Assembly (NCBI GenBank): GCA_964649195.1
Contig: CAZYPK010000092.1
Location: forward strand, 1-19,597
Origin: JTS-RE9 sp964649195
GTDB taxonomy: Bacteria; Planctomycetota; Phycisphaerae; Phycisphaerales; Phycisphaeraceae
Length of the DNA: 19,597 nt
Reading direction: 5' to 3'
The notes under the pieces were generated by a model. It ran no database searches and was not told where the DNA came from. It worked only from the letters and a program-made list of their open reading frames with translations. Both the position numbers and the translations under genes were made by a program. The number at the start of each line of letters is the position of its first letter. Within the stretch, counting starts at the first letter, position 1. Positions 1 to 9,083 of the stretch are shown here, piece by piece.

Positions 1-361
1 TCGCGGCTCGCCAGCCGCGACGTAACACGTCGCGGAGATCACCAGCCTGAAGGAGCGTTCATCGCCACCTTGCGTTGCAAGCCTCGAACACCTCCGCGCG
101 ACACGGGTGCTCTCACCCGGCGACCTTCGTGAAACGGACCGTTCTTCTTTCCGTTCACGTCCGCGACTCGTTGAGTCGCGGCTCGCCAGCCGCGACGTAA
201 CACGTCGCGGAGATCAGCAGCCTGAAAGAGCGTTCATATACACCTTGTGTTGCAAGCCTCGAACACCTCCGCGCGACACGGGCGCCATCGCCCGGCGACC
301 TTCGTGAAACGAACCGTTCTTCTTCCCGTTCACGTCCGCGACTCGTTGAGTCGCGGCTCGG
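1..361. repeat. 175-bp hairpin-rich tandem repeat, dimer A
   Basis: Two head-to-tail copies (1-175 and 176-350) are followed by an 11-nt start of a third copy (351-361). The period is exactly 175 bp and the copies differ at scattered positions. Each unit is a chain of short palindromes: TCGCGGCT/AGCCGCGA around CGCC, CCGCGACGT/ACGTCGCGG around AAC, CTTGC/GCAAG around GTT, CGGGTG/CACCCG around CTCT, and CCGCGACTC/GAGTCGCGG around GTT. The fourth stem is CGGGCG/CGCCCG in copy 2, a compensatory change. The same unit occurs as a second dimer at 2749-3096. I see no convincing coding sequence in it. A structured RNA or a mobile palindromic repeat are both possible. Confidence 0.9.
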
Positions 362-393
362 CTTTTTCTTGCCTTCTCATCCCCTGCTTTCGT

Positions 394-399
394 TAGAAT
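394..399 (+). promoter_or_regulatory. TAGAAT -10-like box 7 nt before the ACT-domain gene start
   Basis: TAGAAT is followed by 7 nt and then ATG at 407, with no Shine-Dalgarno between them. The same layout precedes three other genes in the window (12032, 14122 on the minus strand, 14321). This suggests a leaderless transcript. No clear -35 box is seen. Confidence 0.4.
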
Positions 400-406
400 C
401 ATCTTC

Positions 407-916
407 ATGTCCAGCTTCCCCGTCGATGACATGACCGCCCAGCACTTCCAGCCGCCGCGCAACGTGCAGTTCAGCGTGTTTCTGGACAACCGCGTCGGCA
501 AGCTGCTGGAACTGCTCGGAGTGTTTCAGGGCCAGTCGCTGATGCTGGCGGGCTTCAGCATTCTCGACTCGGCTGATCACGCAGTGGTCCGCATCATCAC
601 CTCGCACTCGGACCTGGCCCGCCGGCTGCTTTCACGAAACGAGCTGCCCTTCAGCGAGGCGGAGGTGCTGATCGTCGAGCTGGATGAACACCGCACGCTC
701 TCGATGGCGTGCAAGGCGCTGCTCACGGCGGAGCTGAACATCCATTACGTCTATCCGCTGGTCGTCCGGCCGCGAGGCAATGCCGCCATCGCTTTGCACA
801 TCGATGATCATCATGTCGCCTGCCAGATTCTTCGCCGCCGGCTGTTCACGCTGCTGGGCGAGAATGACCTGGGCGAAAACGCCTTGGAATCGGGCGATGA
901 TCCGCCGCCGCTGTGA
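407..916 (+). CDS. Tandem ACT-domain amino-acid-binding regulatory protein
   Basis: This is a 169-aa soluble protein made almost wholly of two ACT-like modules, at about residues 20-92 and 93-150. The first contains the signature VFLDNRVGKLLELLGVF, which resembles the NRPGxLxxL ligand-binding turn of ACT domains. Such stand-alone ACT proteins usually sense amino acids. No catalytic domain is fused, so the ligand and target cannot be read from the sequence. ATG 407 was chosen because a TAGAAT box lies 7 nt upstream. ATG 431 (residue 9) is an alternative and would keep both domains intact. The gene is flanked by the 175-bp repeat array upstream and a heptad inverted repeat that starts right after its stop. 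It shares no obvious pathway with its neighbour. Confidence 0.8.
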   Translation: MSSFPVDDMTAQHFQPPRNVQFSVFLDNRVGKLLELLGVFQGQSLMLAGFSILDSADHAVVRIITSHSDLARRLLSRNELPFSEAEVLIVELDEHRTLSMACKALLTAELNIHYVYPLVVRPRGNAAIALHIDDHHVACQILRRRLFTLLGENDLGENALESGDDPPPL

Positions 917-1104
917 GAAGGCAGGGGACAGGAAACAAAGGCGGTTGGTTATTATTTATTTGTTATTGCTTATTTCTTATTGAAGACACGACGGACAGTG
1001 GCGAATGATGCTCCTGCGGCTGCTCCCCCAAATAAGCAATAAGCAATCATCAATAAATAATAGCCAATTGCCTTTGTTCCCTGTTCCCTGTCTCCTGTCC
1101 CCTT
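917..1104. repeat. Long inverted repeat built of 7-bp units
   Basis: The left arm (921-980) and right arm (1030-1104) are imperfect reverse complements separated by about 49 nt. The right arm can be parsed into consecutive heptads: AATAAGC twice, AATCATC, AATAAAT, AATAGCC, AATTGCC, then CCTGTTC-type units. The left arm shows the matching TTATTNN heptads. The arms differ in heptad number at the CTGTNNC end. The A/T-rich tract contrasts with the GC-rich coding sequence on both sides. The element starts directly after the ACT-gene stop (914-916) and fills the gap to the PPC gene. Confidence 0.85.
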
Positions 1105-1118
1105 GGAACTCTGCCGTG

Positions 1119-2741
1119 ATGCGTCATTCTTTTTTCGTTGCCGTCCTGTTCGCCGTTCTGCTTGCCGCCGGTCCGCTTCATGGGGCGGCGCCGAAGGTGG
1201 ACTGGGTTTTTCCTGCGGGGGTCGGTCCGGCGAGCATGACCACGGTCACGCTCAGCGACGGGGCCGGCTGGCCGGTGCGGGTCTGGATCGATCAGCCGGA
1301 GGGGATCACGATCGAGGCGGCGAAGGAGAAGGGCAGGCTGGTCATCACCACCGCCGCCGATGTGAAGCCGGGCGTGCGCTGGCTTCGGCTGTATAACGCG
1401 GAAGGGGCTTCCGCGCCGCGTCCGTTGATCATCGGTTCGCTGCCTCAGTTGTTGGAAGCGGAGCCGAACAACACCGTCGATCAGGCGCAGAAGGTTCCCG
1501 ACCGGATCACCATTCAAGGTCGGCTCGAAAAAAACGGCGAGGTGGATGGCTTTCGCGTCTCCCTCAAGGCCGGGCAGGTGTTCATCGCCTCGCTCATCGC
1601 CAACGAAATCCTCGGCTCACCGATGGATGGCGTGCTCCAGCTTTGCGATGGCGAGGGGCACATCATCACGCAGAGCGATGATGAAGTCGGCCTGGACCCG
1701 CGCATCGTACACGAGGTCAAGCGCGATGGTGATTACATCGTCCGCTGCTTCGCCTTCCCCGCCACGCCCAACAGCACCATCAACTTCGCGGGCGGCAACG
1801 ATTACATCTATCAGCTCACGCTGACCACCGGGCCGTTTGCCGATCACGCTTTTCCCCTCGGCGCAACGCGCGATGCGACAACCTCCTTCACCCTCGCGGG
1901 CTGGAACCTCACCCCGCAGACGCGGACGCTGAGCCTTTCGCCGCAGGCCGCCGCATACGCCACGCTGCATCACCCGGCACTGGCCAACACGCTGTCCATT
2001 CCGCTGACGGATCACGCCAGCCTGATCGCCCAGCCGAGCAAGAAGAGCAAGAAGAGCGAGGAGAGCAAGGCTCAGATCATCACCCCGCCTTGCATCATCA
2101 CCGGCCGGCTCGGTGAAGCATCGCACCAGGCCGCGTTTCGCTTCACCGCCCGCAAGGGAGAGCGACTGAGGCTGAAGGTCGAATCGCAGACGCTGGGCTT
2201 CCCGCTCGACCCCGTGCTCACCCTGCGCGATGCGACCGGCAAGGTGATCACCGAAACCGATGACACCGGCAAGGCCCGCGATCCTTCGCACCTCTTCTCC
2301 CCGCCGGCCGATGGCGAGTATGAGGTGATGGTGCGCGACCTGCACCATCGCGGGGGCTTTCGGTTTGTTTACCGGCTGACGGTCGAACCGGTCGTGGCGG
2401 ATGTGGCTCTGACCCTGGCCGGCGACAGCTTCGTCGCCGCCGCCGGCAAGCCGGTGGAGATTCCCGTGGCCATCGACCGCCGCGATGGCTTTGCGGAGGA
2501 GCTGACCATCACGCTCGAAGGTCTGCCCGCCGGTGTGACGGTTTCACCGGTGATCTCCAAGCCGAAGAATGCCAGCGAAAAATCGGTGAAGCTGATCATC
2601 CCGGCGGGCGCTGCCGCGTGGTCCGGCCCGGTCCGCGTGATCGCCAAAACCGCGGGCCTCCAGCGCATCGCCGGCTTCACCACCATCAACGAAGCGCGAC
2701 ACGAGACGGCGTGGCTCACGATCCGCGCCGCGGGAAAATGA
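1119..2741 (+). CDS. Secreted protein with two PPC (pre-peptidase C-terminal) domains
   Basis: This is a 540-aa exported protein. Residues 1-23 form a signal peptide (MRHSFF, then a hydrophobic stretch to HGA). PPC-like domain 1 spans about residues 112-235 and opens with the typical EAEPNNT motif. PPC-like domain 2 spans about 322-422. A C-terminal Ig-like beta domain covers about 424-538. PPC domains are non-catalytic beta-sandwiches common in secreted proteins, and no protease domain is present. The start is ATG 1119. The frame stays open upstream to 1005, but that part is translated heptad repeat and would bury the signal peptide. Residues 308-317 (KKSKKSEESK) are a low-complexity insert between domains, encoded by a 9-bp period tract. 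The stop is doubled (TGATGA) and the 175-bp repeat starts 8 nt later. The function is unknown; a cell-surface or binding role is likely. Confidence 0.8.
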   Translation: MRHSFFVAVLFAVLLAAGPLHGAAPKVDWVFPAGVGPASMTTVTLSDGAGWPVRVWIDQPEGITIEAAKEKGRLVITTAADVKPGVRWLRLYNAEGASAPRPLIIGSLPQLLEAEPNNTVDQAQKVPDRITIQGRLEKNGEVDGFRVSLKAGQVFIASLIANEILGSPMDGVLQLCDGEGHIITQSDDEVGLDPRIVHEVKRDGDYIVRCFAFPATPNSTINFAGGNDYIYQLTLTTGPFADHAFPLGATRDATTSFTLAGWNLTPQTRTLSLSPQAAAYATLHHPALANTLSIPLTDHASLIAQPSKKSKKSEESKAQIITPPCIITGRLGEASHQAAFRFTARKGERLRLKVESQTLGFPLDPVLTLRDATGKVITETDDTGKARDPSHLFSPPADGEYEVMVRDLHHRGGFRFVYRLTVEPVVADVALTLAGDSFVAAAGKPVEIPVAIDRRDGFAEELTITLEGLPAGVTVSPVISKPKNASEKSVKLIIPAGAAAWSGPVRVIAKTAGLQRIAGFTTINEARHETAWLTIRAAGK

Positions 2742-2748
2742 TGAACGA

Positions 2749-3096
2749 GCCGCGACGTAACACGTCGCGGAGATCACCAGCCTGAAGGGGTGTTCATGCA
2801 CCCCTTGCGTTGCAAGCCTCGAACACCTCCGCGCGACACGAACGCTCTCACCCGGCGACCTTCGTGAAACGGACCGTTCTTCTTTCCGTTCACGTCCGCG
2901 ACTCGTTGAGTCGCGGCTCGCCAGCCGCGACGTAACACGTCGCGGAGATCACCAGCCTGAAGGAGCGTTCATGCACACCTTGCGTTGCAAGCCTCGAACA
3001 CCTCCGCGCGACACGAACGCTCTCGCCCGGCGACCTTCGTGAAACGGACCCCCCTTCTTCCCGTTCACGTCCGCGACTCGTTGAGTCGCGGCTCGG
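2749..3096. repeat. 175-bp hairpin-rich tandem repeat, dimer B
   Basis: This is a second dimer of the repeat at 1-361, in the same orientation. It begins 13 nt into the unit (2749-2910), followed by a full copy (2911-3085) and the same 11-nt partial third start (3086-3096). The first copy has a perfect hairpin AAGGGGTG/CACCCCTT (2785-2806) that is imperfect in the other copies. The CGGGTG/CACCCG stem of dimer A is lost here (CGAACG on the left side). It lies 7 nt after the PPC-gene stop and 7 nt from the convergent M48 gene's stop end. Confidence 0.9.
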
Positions 3097-3103
3097 AGAC
3101 ACA

Positions 3104-5092
3104 TCAGACCAACGGCTGGCCGGGCAGGACGGGCGGGATCGGGCAGTCCAGGCTGGAGGCGATGGCGCGGAACATTTCCGCTTCCGCGATGGTGATCGTC
3201 TTGTCCGCCGCGATGCACGCGGCGCAGGCCAGCAGAATCTTCTTCTTCAGTTGTGCCGCGACCGTGTTGAGCGCCGCCAGCGCCTCATCGACCAGCCCCA
3301 GTCCGCTTTTGCTTGCGGGCAGCATGGTCACGGGAACATCCAACTCGGCGGCGCCGGCGCCGAAGGCCTGCCGGGCGTGTTCCTCGCTGCCGTGGCCCAT
3401 GTGCGCCAGCGTGCTCAGCAGCGCCGAGAGCGGGTTGGCCAGCGCGGTCAGGGCGTAATACTGCACCACCGGCCGCTTGCGCTTGTCGAAGTGCTGATCC
3501 AGATGATGCAGCAGCAGATGCGAGAGCGCCCATTCGAAAGGCTCCACCTCGTCATCGGCATGAATGAAGGCATGCACATTGTCGCGGAACTGTTCGTACA
3601 TCTTCGGGCTCAGCTCGCGCAGCGATGCGGTGGCCAGATCGATCACCGGCAGCCGGGTGTCGGCGTCGAGCGATCGCACGGCGGTTTCGAGGCCGGCGGT
3701 GAGCCGGGTCACCTCACGGTCCTCGCGCTGGGCCAGGCAGTTGGCCTGCTTGCGGCGGGAGGCGGCATCGGTGTTGAGCAGCATGGCGTAAATCAGGGCG
3801 CGGGCGCCATAAGGCTCGTGGGCCGCATCGCGGATCGGCTGCGGGATGGAGGCGATGATCCGCTGCGCATAGCTCACATGGGCCGGCGTGGGCTGGCCGA
3901 TCATCTGCACCGCGGTGATCGCCATCGCGGCCTTGGCGAAGCTCTCGATCCTCTCCCGGCCCTGCTCCTGTTTGGCGGCCATCGCGGCGGCGCGGCGATC
4001 CTCCGCCTCGTTGCGGTCATCCACCGGAATCGGCACGGGGTACCGGCCATCCCAGCCGGGATCGATGCGGCGAATGCGATCGGGCAGCGGCGGATGGGTG
4101 GCGAACATCCCGGCGATCCCCTGGCTGAACATCATGTGGGCGACTTCGCGGGCGTGGCTGTGCTCGATGCGCGAGCCCAGGTGGTGCCCGCCGATCTTCA
4201 TCAGGGCGCCGGAGATGCCCTGCGGATTCCGCGTGAACTGCACCGCCGACGCATCGGCGAGAAACTCGCGCTGCCGGCTGACCGCGGCGCGGATGAGGTT
4301 GCCGAAGAAGGTGCCGATGAAGCCGATGGCCATGACCGCGGCGCCGATGGCGACCAGCGCCAGGCCCGGGTCGCCGCCCTTTTTGTTGCCGCCGCTTCGT
4401 GATCCGCGCGAGGTGGCCAGCCCGGCCCGCATGGTGTAGTAGCCGATGAGTCCGACGACGAGGATGCCGTTGATGATGCCGATGAGGCGGATGTTGAGCT
4501 TCATGTCGCCGTTGAGGATGTGGCTGAACTCGTGGGCGATCACGCCTTGCAGTTCATCGCGCGACAGCAGCTCGATGCAGCCCCGCGTGACGCCGATGAC
4601 CGCATCGCCCGGCGAGTAGCCCGCGGCAAAGGCGTTGATCCCCTGCTCCTCCATCAGATAGACCGGCGGCACCGGCGTGCCCGAAGCGATGGCCATTTCC
4701 TCCACGACGTTGAGAATCTTGCGCTCATGCATGTCCTTCGTGTCGTGATGGAGCAGCTTGCCGCCGAGCATCTCCGCGACGACGTGCCCGCCTGCGCTCA
4801 GTTGCGAAATCTTGTAGAACGAACCGAGGCTGACGACCGCCAGCACGCCGGCGCTGACGCCCAGCAGCACCCGCCAGTCCCAGAGCGAAGGCCCGTCCGC
4901 GTCCGGCTCGGGTTCGCTTTCGATCAGGTGGCTCGTGTCCTGTTGCCCGACTTGATGGCCGGCGACCAGGGCGCCGGCGATGACAAAATAAACCAGCGCG
5001 ATCGTGACGATCACCGCCAGCGCGAACAGAAAAACCAGCCGCCCGGTGTTCCTGCGGGCGACATCCTGTTGCTCGAAAAAGTTCATGCTCAT
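3104..5092 (-). CDS. HtpX-like M48 family membrane metalloprotease with TerB-like C-terminus
   Basis: This is a 662-aa zinc protease of the inner membrane. The catalytic motif HEFSH is at residues 187-191, and the third zinc ligand is probably E276 in SRQREFLADASAVQF. Four hydrophobic segments are seen, at about residues 19-40, 73-93, 202-220 and 244-267, arranged as in HtpX. After the protease core (to about 345, ATHPPLPDRI) comes a long tail of about 310 residues, roughly doubling the usual HtpX length. Its last 50 residues (AADKTITIAEAEMFRAIA) look TerB-like, and an earlier part (FIHADDEVEPFEWAL) looks similar. lemA lies 164 nt upstream on the same strand, a familiar LemA-M48 pairing. The start could be ATG 5092, ATG 5086 or GTG 5098; none is decided by a strong ribosome-binding site. 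Confidence 0.88.
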   Translation of the reverse strand: MSMNFFEQQDVARRNTGRLVFLFALAVIVTIALVYFVIAGALVAGHQVGQQDTSHLIESEPEPDADGPSLWDWRVLLGVSAGVLAVVSLGSFYKISQLSAGGHVVAEMLGGKLLHHDTKDMHERKILNVVEEMAIASGTPVPPVYLMEEQGINAFAAGYSPGDAVIGVTRGCIELLSRDELQGVIAHEFSHILNGDMKLNIRLIGIINGILVVGLIGYYTMRAGLATSRGSRSGGNKKGGDPGLALVAIGAAVMAIGFIGTFFGNLIRAAVSRQREFLADASAVQFTRNPQGISGALMKIGGHHLGSRIEHSHAREVAHMMFSQGIAGMFATHPPLPDRIRRIDPGWDGRYPVPIPVDDRNEAEDRRAAAMAAKQEQGRERIESFAKAAMAITAVQMIGQPTPAHVSYAQRIIASIPQPIRDAAHEPYGARALIYAMLLNTDAASRRKQANCLAQREDREVTRLTAGLETAVRSLDADTRLPVIDLATASLRELSPKMYEQFRDNVHAFIHADDEVEPFEWALSHLLLHHLDQHFDKRKRPVVQYYALTALANPLSALLSTLAHMGHGSEEHARQAFGAGAAELDVPVTMLPASKSGLGLVDEALAALNTVAAQLKKKILLACAACIAADKTITIAEAEMFRAIASSLDCPIPPVLPGQPLV

Positions 5093-5098
5093 GTTCAC

Positions 5099-5256
5099 CC
5101 GACCCGTTGAAAAAGAGGACAGGGGCAGGGGCAGAGGCAGCGGCAGAGGTCAGAGCGAAGCCGCAAGCGGCTGTGGGTTTCTTCCTGTCTCCTGTTTCCT
5201 GTCTCCTGACTTCTTCCCTAGGCCCCAGGCCCTTCTCCCCAGGCCCTCCTCACCCC
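5099..5256. repeat. Repeat-filled gap between lemA and the M48 gene
   Basis: A 6-bp period GGCAGR tract (5117-5150) faces a 7-bp period CTGTYTC tract (about 5184-5212). Between them is the palindromic word AAGCCGC/GCGGCT (5156-5177, including CGAAGCCGCAAGCGGCT), which recurs at 13048 and 16063. A C-rich tract with repeated CCCAGGCCC (about 5222-5250) completes the gap. No gene is seen. Confidence 0.75.
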
Positions 5257-5859
5257 TCAACTGAACGACACCTTCACCGCTTCGCGCTCCTTCGCTTCGG
5301 TGATCTCCCACAGCGGGGCGCCATCGAAGTTGAACATGCCCGCGAAGATGTTGTTCGGGAAGCTTTCGCGGTAGGTGTTGTATTGCATCACGGAATCGTT
5401 GTACCCCTGCCGGGCGAAGGCGATCTTGTTTTCCGTGGTGGTCAGCTCTTCGGTGAGCTGCATCATGTTCTGGTTGGCCTTGAGGTCCGGGTAGGCCTCG
5501 GCCAGCGCCATGAACCTGGTCAGCGCGCCGCCCAGGGCCGCCTCGGCGCCCATCAGGCTCTTCATCGCGTTGGGGTCGGCCGGGTTGGCGACCACGGCCT
5601 TCTCCGCATTCGCCGCCGAGTTGCGGGCTTCGATCACCGCTTCGAGCGTGCCCCGCTCGTGAGCCATGTAGCCCTTGGCGGTCTCGACCAGGTTGGGGAT
5701 CAGGTCGTAACGGCGCTTGAGCTGGACATCGATCTGCGAGAACTGGTTCTTGAACCGGTTTCGCAAGGCGACGAGCTTGTTGTAGATGCCTGCGATCAGA
5801 AAAAGGATCAGCAGAATCACCCCGCCGACGATCAAAAGTGCGATGGCCCATCCTGGCAT
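5257..5859 (-). CDS. lemA: LemA family membrane protein
   Basis: This is a 200-aa protein with one N-terminal transmembrane segment (about residues 5-25) and a helical LemA domain. Family hallmarks are RYDLIPNLVETAKGY (about 50-64), a coiled middle with AEAYPDLKANQNM, and ARQGYNDSVMQYNTYRESFPN near residue 150-170. The length is typical. LemA proteins are small membrane proteins of unsettled function that are often encoded beside M48 proteases, as here. The start at 5859 is supported by AGGGG about 7 nt upstream (minus-strand reading). It lies downstream of ftsH and upstream of the M48 gene on the same strand. The gaps of 267 and 164 nt contain only repeats, so cotranscription is possible but not shown. 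Confidence 0.93.
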   Translation of the reverse strand: MPGWAIALLIVGGVILLILFLIAGIYNKLVALRNRFKNQFSQIDVQLKRRYDLIPNLVETAKGYMAHERGTLEAVIEARNSAANAEKAVVANPADPNAMKSLMGAEAALGGALTRFMALAEAYPDLKANQNMMQLTEELTTTENKIAFARQGYNDSVMQYNTYRESFPNNIFAGMFNFDGAPLWEITEAKEREAVKVSFS

Positions 5860-5937
5860 GTGAAGACCCCTGTAGGTTGGAAAATGAAACCGTCACCCGA
5901 CCGGGTAACGGTATGGATGCCGGAGGGGCGAGTCAAG

Positions 5938-6120
5938 GAAGGAGAAGGCACGAAGGCACGGAGGGGGAAAGTTCCGAGTTTCGAGTTCCGGGTTCCGAGT
6001 TGAAAGGCAAGAGGGAAGTTCCGAGTTTCGGGTTCCGAGTTTCGAGTTGCGGAGGGATGCAGGCTCGAATCGGTTCGGCTGTCTTTTAACTCGGAACTCG
6101 GAACTCGAAACTCGGAACTT
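5938..6120. repeat. Heptad inverted repeat (AACTCGG family) between ftsH and lemA
   Basis: A 33-nt arm at 5969-6001 and its reverse complement at 6088-6120 differ at one base. Both are built of 7-bp AACTCGG/CCGAGTT units. The left arm continues into TGAAAGGCAAGAGGGAA and a further heptad tract to about 6055, and is preceded by GGCACGAA octads (5946-5962). Positions 5969-6017 are nearly identical to 15872-15920 about 9.9 kb away. The rest of the 5860-6126 gap shows no gene. Confidence 0.88.
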
Positions 6121-6126
6121 TTTTTG

Positions 6127-8244
<2,118 letters not shown>

Positions 8245-8277
8245 TACGTCTCCTTATCGGACACGAGGCAACGCACC

Positions 8278-8283
8278 ATTGTA
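8278..8283 (-). promoter_or_regulatory. Possible ftsH -10 box (TACAAT)
   Basis: TACAAT read on the minus strand lies 33 nt upstream of the ftsH ATG, leaving room for the AAGGAG ribosome-binding site. No clear -35 was found, so this is a weak call. Confidence 0.25.
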
Positions 8284-8323
8284 GTCATCGTTGCCGCCTG
8301 AGAGTCGCCATAAAAGGTTTATC

Positions 8324-8466
8324 GAGCAGAAAAGCGGGAGGGAAGAGCGGAAAAGCAGGAAAGCATGAAAGCAGGAAAACAAGAAATTCAATCCTTGTGA
8401 TACGGAAGCATTTTGGGTTCCTGTCCGAATTTCCTGCTTTCTTGCTTTCCTGTTTTCTTGCTTTTC
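8324..8466. repeat. Octad inverted repeat (AAAGCAGG family) between lptE and ftsH
   Basis: The arms 8351-8388 and 8428-8465 are reverse complements over 38 nt with about 6 mismatches, nearly all transitions. Each parses into 8-bp AAAGCAGG-like units. The loop of about 39 nt has no gene. The right arm ends exactly at the lptE stop codon. The remaining gap (8245-8323) holds only the ftsH leader. Confidence 0.82.
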
Positions 8467-8989
8467 ACCAATTCTCCCTCATCACCCCCACGATGTCGCG
8501 AGCCATTTGCTGCACGGCTTCATGGCGGGCCACTTCAAAAGGCTCGCCCACAGGCCGGGCCGGGACATATCGGCCAACCGTCGCAAATCCCTTGCGATCA
8601 CGCATCGATTCGCCCGTCCGCTGGTTCTTCCATTCAAAGGTGATCACGATCGAGATTTCCACCTCCTGCGCCAGCCCGCCCACCGCCCGGCGGCTGAGCA
8701 CCCGCTGATCCACCTGCGTCACCACGCCCGCCAGAATCGTATCCGCATCGACCGTGCGGACGACCTTATAGGGTGTTCGCAGCTCAATTTCCTTCACCAG
8801 CGCCTCGGCCAGGGCAAACTCCACATCGCGGTAAGGCGTGCGATTCTCGAAGATCGGCACCGCAATGGAAGTCACCTCTTTGGGGAACCCGCCGCCATGC
8901 GAGTAGCCGCAGCCGGTGAGCAGTGCGACAGCCAGCAGCGCGAGGATCGTGCGGTGGATGGCCGGGGTGTGGTTCAAAGTGTCATGCAT
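8465..8989 (-). CDS. lptE: LptE-like LPS-assembly lipoprotein
   Basis: This is a 174-aa lipoprotein with a signal peptide (TILALLAVALLTGC) whose lipobox Cys is C27, followed by GY as in LptE family members. The mature part (about residues 28-174) has the LptE-like alternation VTSIAVPIFENRTPYRDVE, ALAEALVKEIE and VVRTVDADTILAGVV. LptE supports the LptD outer-membrane channel that inserts LPS. Start ATG 8989 was chosen. The frame is open to 9070, but those 27 extra codons are translated from the palindromic element at 9021-9083 and would mask the signal peptide. No good Shine-Dalgarno is seen. Its neighbours are a BamD-like gene upstream and ftsH downstream, and lpxD is also in the window, so an LPS-bearing outer membrane is implied. 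Sequence divergence makes the family call likely, not certain. Confidence 0.78.
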   Translation of the reverse strand: MHDTLNHTPAIHRTILALLAVALLTGCGYSHGGGFPKEVTSIAVPIFENRTPYRDVEFALAEALVKEIELRTPYKVVRTVDADTILAGVVTQVDQRVLSRRAVGGLAQEVEISIVITFEWKNQRTGESMRDRKGFATVGRYVPARPVGEPFEVARHEAVQQMARDIVGVMRENW

Positions 8990-9020
8990 GAGGGATTGAT
9001 CGAATGCGGGTATTTCATAT

Positions 9021-9083
9021 TTAGCCGTCCGCCTTGGCGGACGAAGAATCTGCCGCGCATCGTTCGCCAAGGCGAACGGCTAA
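9021..9083. repeat. Nested cloverleaf-like palindromic element
   Basis: The outer stem TTAGCCG (9021-9027) pairs with CGGCTAA (9077-9083). Inside are two perfect 8-bp hairpins with 2-nt loops: CGTCCGCC/GGCGGACG (9026-9043) and CGTTCGCC/GGCGAACG (9061-9078). The hairpins are related to each other by T/C changes on one side and matching A/G on the other. The element ends at the base before the bamD-like stop codon (9084-9086). No tRNA features are present. Confidence 0.85.

Noticed and set aside
1005..1118. Upstream extension of the PPC protein (38 codons)
   Set aside because: It is translated from heptad repeats and would place the signal peptide inside the protein.
1..3096. Composite transposon bounded by the 175-bp dimers
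   Set aside because: No transposase lies between them, no target-site duplication could be seen, and the enclosed genes look like housekeeping-type genes.
3251..4402. 383-codon plus-strand open frame opposite the M48 protease
   Set aside because: It is a GC-driven shadow. The minus-strand frame has clear protease motifs, while this one has a low-complexity Arg/Gly/His composition and no recognisable domain.
6088..6126. Rho-independent terminator (inverted arm followed by a T run)
   Set aside because: The T run is on the plus strand, where no gene ends. The pairing arm is about 90 nt away and belongs to the repeat element.
8990..9070. N-terminal extension of the LptE-like protein
   Set aside because: It overlaps the cloverleaf palindrome and would disable the lipoprotein signal peptide.
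9021..9083. tRNA gene
   Set aside because: It is cloverleaf-like but only 63 bp, with 2-nt hairpin loops, no anticodon loop of 7 nt and no T-loop sequence.
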